DNA of 64,000 bases, taken from NCBI RefSeq assembly GCF_050717635.1, contig NZ_JBOITO010000002.1:186001-250000 (forward strand). The letters run 5' to 3'. The notes beneath the pieces are model-generated. The model was not told where the DNA came from, searched no databases, and worked only from the letters and a program-made list of their open reading frames with translations. Below, piece after piece: positions 17,751 to 26,664 of this stretch (position 1 is the first letter of the stretch; each line of letters opens with the position of its first letter). Origin of the DNA: Clostridium_AD sp050717635. Its GTDB lineage: Bacteria > Bacillota > Clostridia > Clostridiales > Clostridiaceae. The translations under genes and the position numbers were made by a program.

Positions 17751-19283
17751 ATGACTTTCAGTGAGAAACTTAATTTACTTATGAATATAACAAATACAAT
17801 AAACAGTTCGCTTGCCCATACTATTGCCCTTGACCCATCCTTTATCAGCCGTTTGCGCCAAGGAGTCCGTACTCCTTCGAAAAACCAGAATTACGTAAAA
17901 TCAATATCCTCATATTTCGCGCGAAATTGCAATTTGGATTATCAAAAGGTTGCCTTATGTCAGGCCCTCAAAATACCACCCAATAGTTTGCCAACAAATA
18001 ATGAGAAAAAAACAGAGATTATAAATAAATGGCTTATAGAGGATAATATACAGGACATAAATCCTATTAAAAATCTTCTTCAGGATGTTTCGGATTTTAG
18101 TTTTAAGCGTTCTACACAAAATACAGCATATGATGTCTCATGTATCCCAGAAAGCACATTAACTAATGGACAAGTATTGTATGGCATAGAAGGAAAGCAA
18201 AATGCAGTTATTACGTTCCTGTTAAAGGTATTAAATAGCAAAAGTCCCCAAACGTTGCTTTTATACAGTAATGAGGACTTAGAATGGTTAACTATAAACC
18301 ATGAGTTTGCAGCAAAATGGACAACACTTTTGTCTAAAGTTATTATGAATGGTAATAAAATAAAAATTATCCATACAGTAAGCAGAAATATTGATGATAT
18401 GAGCTCATCAATTAAACAATGGCTACCAATTTACATGACGGGATCTATCGAACCGTACTACTATCCTAAAACTCGTGATGGAATATTTAGGCGAACATTA
18501 TTTATCGCATCAGAGACTGTAGCTTTAGCTTCCGCATCTGTAGGAAATAGTGCAAGCACTGCAGCTAATTTTCTTTATACAGATAAAAATACTATAAAAG
18601 CACTTGCTAAGGAATATAATAGTTATCTTTCACTGTGTCGTCCTTTGATGCGCATATTTACCTCTATAAACAAAGATAACTATTTAGCTACTCTTTCAGA
18701 ATTTGAGTCAGAAGATGGGCACAGCATTATAAAAACAAATGAACTATCAAGTATAAGCATGCCTATGTGTGTTGTAGAGAGTATTCTTTCATGCACAGAT
18801 AATGATACAAAAAAGCGACTTCTATCTTATCATAAGAAGCGGACTGATAATTTTTTGAATAATCTAAAAAATCATAAATTTACACAAATGATCACCCTGC
18901 CTGATATAGAAACAATAAAAAGGGGAGATGTTAATGTGTGTTTTTCTGATTTGCTTAGCGGTAACCAGTTATTCTACAACCAAACGCAATTTATCGCACA
19001 TCTTCAAAATATTATTCGACTTATGAAAACCTTTGATAACTATAATACAACTATCGCGTCTAGCTCAAAATCAGATGAATATATGTTATATACTAAGGAA
19101 GGCGTTGGGATAATTGTTGCAAAAACATCGTTGCCATCGGTTGTATTTGCTATAAATGAAAGCAATATGGTTGAATCATTTTGGAACTATATGAGCATTG
19201 CCCTAAACAAAACAACAATGGATAAATCACAGAAAAAACATACCATTGAGAAACTTGAAAAATTTATTGGAATACTTTTATGA
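17751..19283 (+). CDS. Helix-turn-helix regulator with long C-terminal domain
   Basis: A 510-residue protein starting MTFSEKLNLLMN after an AAGAGGTG site. The N-terminal 65 residues form an XRE-like helix-turn-helix (A-H-T-I-A-L-D-P-S-F-I-S-R-L-R-Q-G-V-R-T-P). The rest has no motif I can name. I recognise the N-terminal pattern as recurrent in clostridial proteins of unknown function, with the large domain possibly a sensor or effector. It stands alone upstream of spo0A, on the same strand. Confidence 0.65.
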   Translation: MTFSEKLNLLMNITNTINSSLAHTIALDPSFISRLRQGVRTPSKNQNYVKSISSYFARNCNLDYQKVALCQALKIPPNSLPTNNEKKTEIINKWLIEDNIQDINPIKNLLQDVSDFSFKRSTQNTAYDVSCIPESTLTNGQVLYGIEGKQNAVITFLLKVLNSKSPQTLLLYSNEDLEWLTINHEFAAKWTTLLSKVIMNGNKIKIIHTVSRNIDDMSSSIKQWLPIYMTGSIEPYYYPKTRDGIFRRTLFIASETVALASASVGNSASTAANFLYTDKNTIKALAKEYNSYLSLCRPLMRIFTSINKDNYLATLSEFESEDGHSIIKTNELSSISMPMCVVESILSCTDNDTKKRLLSYHKKRTDNFLNNLKNHKFTQMITLPDIETIKRGDVNVCFSDLLSGNQLFYNQTQFIAHLQNIIRLMKTFDNYNTTIASSSKSDEYMLYTKEGVGIIVAKTSLPSVVFAINESNMVESFWNYMSIALNKTTMDKSQKKHTIEKLEKFIGILL

Positions 19284-19316
19284 TCTTGGTGTTTTTTAAT
19301 ATAATTTTATAAAACA

Positions 19317-19345
19317 GGAGGATTTACCAATAATTTGTAGAATTT
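19317..19345 (+). promoter_or_regulatory. SigH-type promoter and 0A box upstream of spo0A
   Basis: GGAGGATTT (19317-19325) matches the SigH -35 consensus RnAGGAwWW, and after 11 bases GTAGAATTT (19337-19345) matches RnnGAATww. TTTGTAGAAT (19334-19343) overlaps the -10 and is a one-mismatch 0A box (TTTGTCGAAT). This is the known control logic of spo0A: SigH-driven and autoregulated. Confidence 0.7.
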
Positions 19346-19390
19346 ATAAATGTAAGACTATGGGAATGAAAGATAAAGGAGACTGTAATT

Positions 19391-20206
19391 ATGGAAGAAG
19401 CAAAAATAAAAATAATTATTGCAGATGACAACAGAGAATTTTGTAATATTTTTAGTGATTATCTATTAACACAAGAGGATATGGTTGTTGTTGGCATCGC
19501 AGAGAATGGAGTAGAGGCATTAAAATTAATTGAAGAAAAAAAGCCTGATTTGGTAGTACTTGACATAATTATGCCTATTCTTGATGGGCTTGGAGTTTTA
19601 GAGAGGCTAGATACAATGGATTTAGATCCAATGCCTCATATAATAGTTTTATCAGCAGTGGGTCAAGATAAAATAACACAAAGAGCCATGTCCCTAGGAG
19701 CAGATTATTATGTTGTAAAACCTTTTGACATGGGAGTATTGATTAGAAGAATAAGACAGCTGACAGATAAAACTATAGATAATGACGATGTGAAAAGTGT
19801 ATCTAATGCTTATAACACTGAAATTAAAATAAATAGAAATCAATCAGTTGATGTTGATATGATAGGTCAAATAACTAATATTATGCATGAAATTGGAATA
19901 CCTGCTCATATAAAAGGATATATGTTTGCAAGGGAAGCAATAAGCATGGTAGTAAATGACGTTGAACTTTTATCAGCGGTAACAAAAGAATTGTATCCAT
20001 TAATAGGTGAAAAATTTAATACTACTGCTAGTAGAGTAGAAAGAGCAATAAGACATTCAATAGAGGTTGCATGGAACAGAGGACAAATAGAAACAATTAA
20101 TAAAATCTTTGGATATTCTATTAGTAGTGGCAAAGCAAAGCCTACTAATTCAGAATTTATAGCCATGGTAGCTGACAAGCTAAGATTACAAAATAGGGTT
20201 AGTTGA
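19391..20206 (+). CDS. spo0A: Sporulation master regulator Spo0A
   Basis: A 271-residue response regulator. Receiver (1-120): acidic pair Asp12/Asp13, phosphorylation site Asp58 in V-V-L-D-I-I-M-P, Lys110 in V-V-K-P-F. The C-terminal effector (about 155-271) has the diagnostic Spo0A core: I-P-A-H-I-K-G-Y-x-x-x-R-E-A-I, Y-P-x-I-x-x-x-F-x-T-T-A-S-R-V-E-R-A-I-R-H-x-I-E-V-A-W-x-R-G. It controls entry into sporulation after phosphorylation. spoIVB, its usual upstream neighbour in clostridia, is absent here; an XRE-like gene lies there instead. Confidence 0.96.
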   Translation: MEEAKIKIIIADDNREFCNIFSDYLLTQEDMVVVGIAENGVEALKLIEEKKPDLVVLDIIMPILDGLGVLERLDTMDLDPMPHIIVLSAVGQDKITQRAMSLGADYYVVKPFDMGVLIRRIRQLTDKTIDNDDVKSVSNAYNTEIKINRNQSVDVDMIGQITNIMHEIGIPAHIKGYMFAREAISMVVNDVELLSAVTKELYPLIGEKFNTTASRVERAIRHSIEVAWNRGQIETINKIFGYSISSGKAKPTNSEFIAMVADKLRLQNRVS

Positions 20207-20213
20207 AAATGAT

Positions 20214-20262
20214 AATTTGAAAGCAACTTGTATAGACAAATTGCTTTCAAATTATTTTTTTT
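20214..20262 (+). terminator. Intrinsic terminator after spo0A
   Basis: Perfect 13-base stem AATTTGAAAGCAA / TTGCTTTCAAATT followed by ATTTTTTTT. Confidence 0.9.
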
Positions 20263-20284
20263 GCGATTTTAAATTATATGTACA

Positions 20285-20313
20285 GGCAATTTTATTAAAA
20301 TTAATCATAGTAT
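20285..20313 (+). promoter_or_regulatory. Possible SigE-type promoter of sigK
   Basis: GGCAATTT (20285-20292), 13 bases, CATAGTAT (20306-20313) loosely fits the SigE pattern. sigK is SigE-dependent in bacilli; the match is weak. Confidence 0.3.
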
Positions 20314-20342
20314 AGTAATAAGCTATGCTAGGAGGGACCCTT

Positions 20343-21062
20343 TTGTTTTTCATAAATAGTTTATTAGATATCATTGGAAATATTACATTTTTAACAGCTT
20401 ATATAACTGGCAGTAGTTCATTCCCTCAACCATTATGTGAAGAGGAAGAGAAATCCTATTTAACAAAATTTAAGGAGGGAGATTTACTAGCTAAAGGAAT
20501 ACTCATTGAACGGAATTTGAGGTTAGTCGCACATATAGTAAAAAAATACTCATACCCAGGAAAAGACATAGATGATCTCATATCTATTGGAACTGTGGGA
20601 CTTATTAAAGCAATAGAAGCTTTTGATATAAGTAAGGGAGTAAGGCTTGCAACCTTTGCTTCAAGGTGCATAGAAAATGAGATTCTCATGCTTATTCGTA
20701 ATAATAAAAAAACGAAAGGGGATGTGTACCTACAGGATCCTATTGGTACTGATAAAGAGGGAAATGAGATATCCCTTTTGGATGTATTAAGTAGTGATGA
20801 AGATTCAATTTTTGAGATAGTAGAAAGTAAAATACAAAAGCAAAATCTTTATGATAAGATAAATTTTAATTTGATGGATAGGGAAAAAACAATAATTCAA
20901 ATGCGCTATGGATTACTTGATGGTAACCCTAGAACGCAAAGAGAAATTGCATTGATTTTACGAATTTCTAGGTCCTATGTTTCTAGAATTGAAAAGAGAG
21001 CCTTAAAAAAGCTTAATAAGGGATTAAATAGCACTAACAAAAACAACCATAAATTACTATGA
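20343..21062 (+). CDS. sigK: RNA polymerase sporulation sigma factor SigK
   Basis: About 239 residues from a TTG at 20343, chosen because AGGAGGG ends about seven bases before it; the in-frame ATG at 20325 lies upstream of that site. The N-terminus has the hydrophobic pro-sequence typical of SigK, then T-G-S-S-S-F-P-Q-P-L-x-E-E-E-E, region 2 (N-L-R-L-V-A-H-I-V-K-K-Y, D-D-L-I-S-I-G-T-V-G-L-I-K-A-I) and region 4 with I-S-R-S-Y-V-S-R-I-E-K-R. It drives late mother-cell genes. The gene is continuous, with no skin-type interruption. Confidence 0.94.
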   Translation: MFFINSLLDIIGNITFLTAYITGSSSFPQPLCEEEEKSYLTKFKEGDLLAKGILIERNLRLVAHIVKKYSYPGKDIDDLISIGTVGLIKAIEAFDISKGVRLATFASRCIENEILMLIRNNKKTKGDVYLQDPIGTDKEGNEISLLDVLSSDEDSIFEIVESKIQKQNLYDKINFNLMDREKTIIQMRYGLLDGNPRTQREIALILRISRSYVSRIEKRALKKLNKGLNSTNKNNHKLL

Positions 21063-21134
21063 GTATTTCTTATAATAATGCACAAAATAATAATGCAAAT
21101 GAAAATCATTATTAAATAAGAGGAGGTAATTTAC

Positions 21135-21320
21135 ATGGCAAATAGAAATTTAGTTCCACAGGCAAGAGAAGGCTTAAACAAATTTAAAATGGAAGCAGCT
21201 AAAGAAGTAGGAGTTAATCTAACAGATGGATACAATGGAGATTTAACTTCAAGAGAGAATGGATCTGTAGGCGGACAAATGGTTAAAAAAATGGTTGAGT
21301 CTTACGAAAAAAACTTATAA
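21135..21320 (+). CDS. Alpha/beta-type small acid-soluble spore protein
   Basis: A 61-residue protein with the family pattern: A-R-x-x-L-N-K-F-K-M-E-A-A-K-E-V-G-V near the N-terminus, where the germination protease cleavage region lies, and G-D-L-T-S-R-x-N-G-S-V-G-G-x-M-V-K-K-M-V towards the end. These proteins coat forespore DNA and protect it from UV. GAGGAGG site and own terminator. Expression should be forespore-specific (SigG), though I did not find a clean SigG promoter. Confidence 0.95.
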   Translation: MANRNLVPQAREGLNKFKMEAAKEVGVNLTDGYNGDLTSRENGSVGGQMVKKMVESYEKNL

Positions 21321-21341
21321 TTAGAATATAAACATTAAACG

Positions 21342-21396
21342 GGTATCTATAAGGTAGACACATTTTATAAAGTGTTTCCTTATAGGTACCTTTTTA
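21342..21396 (+). terminator. Intrinsic terminator after the SASP gene
   Basis: GGTATCTATAAGG (21342-21354) pairs with CCTTATAGGTACC (21378-21390) through one G-U, with a T5 tail. Confidence 0.8.
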
Positions 21397-21537
21397 AATA
21401 TCTTGAGAATATGTTATAGTGTAATAATATGTATCATAATTAAATAAACATTATGTTTCTATATATGAATGAAACAATAATCTTATAGTTTGATTTTAAT
21501 ATTTTGTATTTAAACTTAAATAATTTGGGAGGATGAA

Positions 21538-22065
21538 ATGTATAATAATGAAATAAATAACAAAAATATAAACACTAAAAAAAACTATTTAATTATTTCT
21601 ATAATAATAATTATTATTGTTGCATTTTTAGCTTATGATAAATGGGGTAATTCTTTCGGAATTACTAAAACAGACGAAAAAATAATTTTACAATATCTCG
21701 ATACAAAAACAAATGATATCAATGAAGCAAGAGAAGGGAAAATGTACAGTGCATTTACAGTTTTGGGAACAGATGAAGATAAAATATATGTTTGGGTATT
21801 AAAAGAAGGTTATTTTATAGAGGAAGGGAAGCTAAGCGTGGAAAGTGGAACATCACTGCCCGTAGTTTTATATATCAAAAATGGTAAGAATGGAATTAGA
21901 ATTAAAAGCCATAAATACCCAGATGATGGAATGGGCTATGTTAAAAGCCTAAAAAAACTATTTCCTTATCACGTTAGATACGCAATTGACAGTAATTATA
22001 ATGAACGTGTAGAAAAGCTTGAAAAAATTATAAAAAACAAGGCTGAAAAGGATTTTGAAAATTAA
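21538..22065 (+). CDS. Hypothetical single-pass membrane protein
   Basis: A 175-residue protein: Asn-rich cytoplasmic start, one Ile-rich transmembrane helix (residues 18-34) and an extracytoplasmic domain of about 135 residues with alternating beta strands and a Lys-rich helical end. It resembles in layout small clostridial proteins of unknown function. It lies among sporulation genes, but nothing in the sequence shows a spore role. Clear GGGAGG site. Confidence 0.6.
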   Translation: MYNNEINNKNINTKKNYLIISIIIIIIVAFLAYDKWGNSFGITKTDEKIILQYLDTKTNDINEAREGKMYSAFTVLGTDEDKIYVWVLKEGYFIEEGKLSVESGTSLPVVLYIKNGKNGIRIKSHKYPDDGMGYVKSLKKLFPYHVRYAIDSNYNERVEKLEKIIKNKAEKDFEN

Positions 22066-22152
22066 ATAAGGGGTTATTCTGGTATAGGAATCATATTCCC
22101 ATTGGCAATCATATACTAAATTGAAGTATGAAAAAAAGGATGTGGGAACTAT

Positions 22153-23433
22153 TTGATTATCCATGTTGTAAAATCAGGGGAGTCTCTTTATTCAATTTCT
22201 CGTTTATATAATGTTTCTTTTAATAAAATTGCTGTAGATAATGAGCTTGCGGACCCTAACAGGTTGATAGTAGGACAGACTTTAGTAATTCTAGGGGGAG
22301 TGAGAACACATATAGTTGCTTCAGGGCAGACTTTTTATACAATTGCTGTTACTTATGGTTTAACAATTAATGAACTTAGTGCTGCTAATTCTAATCTCAC
22401 AAATATTGCATTAATATTTCCAGGGCAGATACTCGATATTCCTGCAAGTAATAGAAAACTTGGAACAATAGAGGTAAACGGATATGCCTTCTCTAATATA
22501 ACCAATGAGGTTTTGCAAAAGACCTTGCCTTATCTAACATATCTTAGCATATTTAGTCACCAAGTAAAAGAAGATGGAACTCTAATATCTATTAATGATG
22601 CTTCTATTATTGAAGCAGCAAGGCAGGCAAAGGTAGCACCAATATTAGTTATTACAAATCTGGTACCAGGTGGAGGATTTAACAGTGATCTAGCACATAC
22701 AATTTTAGGAAGTGCACAGCTTTCGGACACACTGCTTAATAATGTTCTACAAACCCTTAGAGCAAAAAAGTATTATGGTTTGGATATTGATTTTGAGTAT
22801 GTATATCCTGATGATAGACAATTATATAATAATTTCCTTAAAAAGGCAGTAGAAAAGCTAAAGCCCTTAGGTTTTTCTGTCACTACAGCATTAGCGCCTA
22901 AGCTATCTGATGAACAAAAGGGATTATTGTACGAAGCTCATGATTACCCTGTTCATGGAAAATTAGCGTCCCATGTTATATTGATGACCTATGAATGGGG
23001 ATATACCTTTGGGCCTCCTATGGCGGTGGCACCGCTTAATGCAGTTAGAAGAGTTTTGGATTATGCTGTAACTGCTATACCTAGCGATAAGATATTAATG
23101 GGCATACCAAACTACGGCTATGATTGGACCTTGCCTTATAAGCGTGGGACAAAGGCAACAGTTATTTCTAATGTAGGTGCAATTAATATTGCATCAAGAG
23201 AGGGGGCAGAAATAAAATATGACATGGTAGCACAAGCTCCTTACTTTAATTATTATGATGGTAATGGCAAGCAGCATGTAGCTTGGTTTGAGGATGCAAG
23301 AAGTATTAGAGCAAAACTGAAATTAGTAAATGAACTTAACCTTAGTGGTGTTAGCTATTGGACTATAGGAAGATTCTTTCCTCAAAATTGGTTGGTTTTA
23401 AAATCTTTATATAATATTAAAAAGGTTATTTAA
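22153..23433 (+). CDS. LysM-GH18 spore peptidoglycan hydrolase (SleL/YaaH type)
   Basis: A 426-residue protein starting at TTG. Two LysM repeats (residues 1-46 and 50-97) precede a glycoside hydrolase 18 barrel (about 104-425). The catalytic strand G-L-D-I-D-F-E-Y fits the GH18 D-x-x-D-x-D/x-E pattern, with Glu about residue 217. Late motifs M-T-Y-E-W-G and G-I-P-N-Y-G-Y-D-W match YaaH/SleL, N-acetylglucosaminidases that act on cortex fragments containing muramic-delta-lactam during germination. No signal peptide, as usual for this family. Downstream terminator is shared with a converging gene. Confidence 0.9.
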   Translation: MIIHVVKSGESLYSISRLYNVSFNKIAVDNELADPNRLIVGQTLVILGGVRTHIVASGQTFYTIAVTYGLTINELSAANSNLTNIALIFPGQILDIPASNRKLGTIEVNGYAFSNITNEVLQKTLPYLTYLSIFSHQVKEDGTLISINDASIIEAARQAKVAPILVITNLVPGGGFNSDLAHTILGSAQLSDTLLNNVLQTLRAKKYYGLDIDFEYVYPDDRQLYNNFLKKAVEKLKPLGFSVTTALAPKLSDEQKGLLYEAHDYPVHGKLASHVILMTYEWGYTFGPPMAVAPLNAVRRVLDYAVTAIPSDKILMGIPNYGYDWTLPYKRGTKATVISNVGAINIASREGAEIKYDMVAQAPYFNYYDGNGKQHVAWFEDARSIRAKLKLVNELNLSGVSYWTIGRFFPQNWLVLKSLYNIKKVI

Positions 23434-23452
23434 ATAAATATTAAGAGGGTTT

Positions 23453-23505
23453 AAAAGGGATGTCTCAAAACGATTTAATTAATCATTTTGAGACATCCCT
23501 TTTTT
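23453..23505. terminator. Strong bidirectional terminator
   Basis: Perfect stem AAAAGGGATGTCTCAAAA and complement, with A-run and T-run on opposite sides, between the GH18 gene and the converging DUF2177 gene. Confidence 0.9.
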
Positions 23506-23808
23506 CTAAATCATCCACTTCATTTTAGTTAGTATATTATAAGTAATCAATGATACTGACCCGCAAAGGGTGCTTCCCCAAATTAAATCAATAATTGTTA
23601 TCTTAAATGGCCAGTCTTTTAATGTAGCTAAATTAGTCAAGTCATATGTGGCATAAGTTATAAATCCAAAAAACATTCCAGCAAATAGGGCATATTTCCA
23701 GCTTTTCTTTTCAATAGCTGGATTAATAACAAAGAAAACTATTCCAATTATATATAATAAATAAAAACTTAATGCCGCTGTTACTCCATACTCTTTTAAA
23801 TAATTCAT
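23506..23808 (-). CDS. DUF2177 membrane protein, shortened at N-terminus
   Basis: A 100-residue protein with three to four helices. The core F-F-V-I-N-P-A-I-E, F-G-F-I-T-Y-A-T-Y-D-L-T-N-L-A-T-L-K-D-W and T-I-I-D-L-I-W-G is diagnostic of DUF2177. Family members are about 130 residues; here the first helix is missing although AAGGAG and the start codon are intact, suggesting an internal deletion near the 5' end. DUF2177 genes often neighbour DUF1295 and cyclopropane-synthase-like genes, and a DUF1295 relic does lie directly upstream. Confidence 0.8.
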   Translation of the reverse strand: MNYLKEYGVTAALSFYLLYIIGIVFFVINPAIEKKSWKYALFAGMFFGFITYATYDLTNLATLKDWPFKITIIDLIWGSTLCGSVSLITYNILTKMKWMI

Positions 23809-23834
23809 ATTACAATTCTCCTTTCTTTTTAAAA

Positions 23835-24213
23835 TTATCTAGCAATCTTTTTAGGAAGCATAGGTATAAATATGCTTGTATACTTTGAATAAGCCTGAAA
23901 TTCCTTATTATCTTTATAATGTTTTTCAAGCATTGGCACCCCAGAAACGTACAGCAACAATAAGGATATAACTATAAGGCTAATTATTCCAACTATTCCA
24001 CTTTATGATGATAAACTAATTATAAATATACCCCACCACATTGTGGCTTCTTCAAAAAAGTTTGGATGTCTGGTATATTTCCAAAGTCCATCTTTCATAA
24101 TATGACCCTTATTTTTCTTATTTGCAATAAAGTCTTTTAGTTGTTTATCGCCTATAGCTTCAAAAATAAATCCAATCATCCAAATTGCAAGACCTATAAT
24201 TTCAAGTACTCCC
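23835..24213 (-). pseudogene. DUF1295 (steroid reductase/ICMT-like) membrane enzyme, frameshifted and 5'-truncated
   Basis: Minus-strand translation from 24213 gives a membrane segment, then K-Y-T-R-H-P-N-F-F-E-E-A-T-M-W-W-G-I-F, the DUF1295 signature, up to a stop at 24003-24005. The reading continues in another frame with V-S-G-V-P-M-L-E-K-H-Y-K-D-N and ends at 23835. One frameshift near 24005 and a missing first half make this a pseudogene. It sits just upstream of DUF2177, the expected order of that conserved pair. Confidence 0.75.
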
Positions 24214-24695
24214 AGGCTTTTCTCATAGCAACATATCTAAAATCTTTAGGTTTTATAGTTAGTTTGTCCAAATATGGACTATCTTCAATTATTAAAGTTA
24301 GTGCATATCATGGTGAAAAACTTATAGGGGCACTGGGGATAGATGTAGATGAGGAAAAAAACTATGGAGAATTATGGGGACCTTTTGTGGATGAATTATA
24401 TAGTGAAGAAAATGTTTCTAGTAAGTTGTGGATATGTTTGAAAGAAAATATAATAAATTGCTGTGGCAGTTTTCGAGTGTTTTGTAATAGTGAAAACACC
24501 CAATGTATACAATTTGCGAAGAAATATGGATTTAAAAACAATGGTGAGCACTTTATTATGCAGTTAGGTAGAGATAAATTCAAAGAAATTTTTGAAGTGA
24601 AAGATTATGAACTCACATCAGAATATAATAATGCTTTTAAATTACTTCATGATAAAAATTTTCCTAATACTTATTATTCAGGAAGTTGGATTTGA
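24213..24695 (+). pseudogene. GNAT-like acetyltransferase fragment, 5'-truncated
   Basis: From about 24213 the plus frame reads F-L-I-A-T-Y-L-K-S-L-G-F and continues to a stop at 24695, with acetyltransferase-like features (E-K-L-I-G-A-L-G-I-D, Q-F-A-K-K-Y-G-F-K). The frame upstream of 24213 is antisense to the DUF1295 relic, so the longer open frame from 24141 is chimeric. Two genes that were divergent have lost their 5' ends and shared promoter region at one junction. Confidence 0.55.
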
Positions 24696-25160
24696 AGAGG
24701 CTTGTAAAATGATATTTTACAAGCGTTAAGATATATTTATCAACGGAAAAAGCAAAGGTATTGTGCTAAATTAATTGATGAAGTAGATAAGAAATTAGAT
24801 TTGTAATAAGAGTAGGAATTTAGCAATAAGAAATCTTTACTATATTTCTAGAAACCAGAGATTATTAGTTTTTCTTCCAATCACTGAAATGGAGTATGGT
24901 ATCATAGTTAAAATTGAAAGTTTCATACTAAACCAATATGCTTATGCAATTCAAAAGACCCTAAAAAGGTACCTCGTCTATTTTATATTGAATTAATTAA
25001 CTTTCCATATAAATTTATCTATCTAATAAAATATATCGCTTCTTATTTCGCGATAACACGAAGTAAGCTATTAACTATATTATACAATAAGTTATTGATA
25101 TTTATTAGAACATATATAAGGTGCATTTTCGAATTTTTCTTTGCAATGATTACATATTTA
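24696..25160. other. Intergenic stretch without a recognised gene
   Basis: Holds a small TTGTAAAATGATATTTTACAA hairpin just after the GNAT relic (likely terminator) and a short open stretch near 24740-24806 (Y-Q-R-K-K-Q-R-Y-C-A-K-L-I-D-E-V-D-K-K-L) that looks like the tail of a lost gene. Otherwise AT-rich and stop-filled. Confidence 0.4.
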
Positions 25161-25234
25161 CAAAAATGTTACTCTATATAGAGGAAATTGGAAATTAATG
25201 TAGAAATATAGTTTATGAATGTTTAAATAAAATC
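25161..25234 (+). repeat. Dispersed 74-bp repeat, copy 1
   Basis: Differs from 33602-33675 at 6 of 74 positions by eye, nearly all transitions. It contains the palindrome CTCTATATAGAG. It lies about 60 bases before a small membrane protein gene. Confidence 0.8.
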
Positions 25235-25292
25235 ATCTCCTAGTGTTCTTTGCGAGGCCTTAGATAATATTATTTTATTGGGAGGTAATAAG

Positions 25293-25544
25293 TTGAAAAA
25301 TTCTAAGACTATCAAGACATTAATTTCAGTAATCGCTATTATAATAGCGATTTTAGGTATTTTTAATATTATTAATAGTGGAATTTCAGTGTCAATTGTA
25401 GTTGCATTATTAGGTACCATGAGTATATTAGATGGGTATTCCTCATATATTAAGAATAAAAAAAGAGAAGCAACTTTTTTATTTTTATGTGGATTATTCA
25501 TGATTTTTATTTCTATATTTACAAAATTTTTTAGAAATGTATAA
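25293..25544 (+). CDS. Small membrane protein with two to three helices
   Basis: An 83-residue protein; TTG at 25293 is preferred because GGGAGG lies seven bases before it. Hydrophobic helices at about residues 8-26, 29-45 and 62-77 separated by a Lys-rich loop. No family recognised. A CCGATTT / AAATCGG hairpin (25554-25582) followed by TTATTTTTAT ends the transcript. Confidence 0.55.
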   Translation: MKNSKTIKTLISVIAIIIAILGIFNIINSGISVSIVVALLGTMSILDGYSSYIKNKKREATFLFLCGLFMIFISIFTKFFRNV

Positions 25545-26040
25545 ATAAGATATCCGATTTCTACAATTTATGTATAAATCGGTTATTTTTATACCCATTA
25601 TTACTTGAAAAATGCTATATAGCTACTTATTGGGAGTATTATCTAGTATATAAACCGTTTTTACCAATATATTACCTATACCCCCATATCTATAGATGTA
25701 TAACATTTGTTCTTAGTTTATGGAGTTATGTAAACTCACAGTCCTATGATACCATATATGTTGTTGGTTATCACTAATGAAAGTTAGCGGACATTCTATT
25801 ATTTTATTGAGATAGTAACAATGTAAAATATATTGAAAAAGGAATTAAAGGCATGGAAGAAATGTTCAACGTGAAATAAGTAAATATTTAGTATAATAAT
25901 TGGTATTTATGTAACATTTTAGATATGTAAAAGGCACAGTTGTAAAAAATAACAACTGTGCTTAATTTAATATTTCACTATATTTACATTTAGTTAAAAA
26001 AGGGATAATCTAATATATTGTTAAAATATTTTTTAACAGG
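25545..26040. other. Intergenic region between converging genes
   Basis: Contains the terminator hairpin of the small membrane protein (25554-25590) and a GCACAGTTGT / ACAACTGTGC hairpin (25934-25961), probably another terminator. The sequence between holds only short open stretches and no gene I can support. Confidence 0.4.
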
Positions 26041-26628
26041 TTATCTTGCACAGCATTCTTTTTTTGTAATTTTAAGAACGATTTTTACTATCATTTTTTC
26101 TAGAAGTGAATTATAAGTGATTGCAAAATCGGGTGCGCCTGCTGCAACATCATTTGGATCTAATAATTCATCTATTTCGCCTTCAACAAATGCGGCGCAT
26201 ATTTTAACGTTGTCAGTTAAACAAATTGGATCCATCGATCTTACTTCAACAAAAGTTGCAAATTCTACTCTTGTTGTATATTGGTGTACTGGACCACTTA
26301 CAGCATCCTCTGTAAAATTAGTTATTGTTTTATATAGTATATTTTTATCAACATATCCATCTATTATTACTTTTGCTGTCCACCATGGGTGACAAACTCC
26401 AGGTCCATTAACTGATGCTAGTTTAAAATTTGTAATTCCAACGACTTTATCAATATCTACAATACGAAAAATAGGAGGATTTGGTGGTGCTATTGTAATT
26501 TGGTTTACTACTAATTCTACTTTTTCCCCAAATTTTTCAATTGAAGGAACCGGAAGTGCAGGTACTGGTGATGGCGTAGTTGGAACCTTCTTAGCATATG
26601 GGCAGCAGCTTACTTTCTCTTTATACAT
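26041..26628 (-). CDS. SPOCS/DUF3794-like protein, possible spore surface component
   Basis: A 195-residue protein from ATG 26628 (AGGGG about ten bases upstream); a longer frame to 26664 lacks such support. A Pro-rich linker (residues 14-30) leads into a beta domain: V-V-G-I-T-N-F-K, then K-V-I-I-D-G-Y-V-D-K-N-I-L-Y-K and G-P-V-H-Q-Y-T-T-R-V-E-F-A-T-F-V-E-V, which resembles the SPOCS repeat of spore coat proteins. Cys-rich ends (S-C-C-P-Y near the start, E-C-C-A-R at the end) fit disulfide-linked coat or exosporium proteins. Assignment is by motif resemblance. Confidence 0.5.
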   Translation of the reverse strand: MYKEKVSCCPYAKKVPTTPSPVPALPVPSIEKFGEKVELVVNQITIAPPNPPIFRIVDIDKVVGITNFKLASVNGPGVCHPWWTAKVIIDGYVDKNILYKTITNFTEDAVSGPVHQYTTRVEFATFVEVRSMDPICLTDNVKICAAFVEGEIDELLDPNDVAAGAPDFAITYNSLLEKMIVKIVLKITKKECCAR

Positions 26629-26664
26629 ATTATTAAAACCCCTTTTAGTATATTTTAATAACAT

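Noticed and set aside
24141..24695. Intact 184-residue acetyltransferase
   Set aside because: Its first 24 codons are antisense to the DUF1295 relic; only the part after 24213 is acetyltransferase-like.
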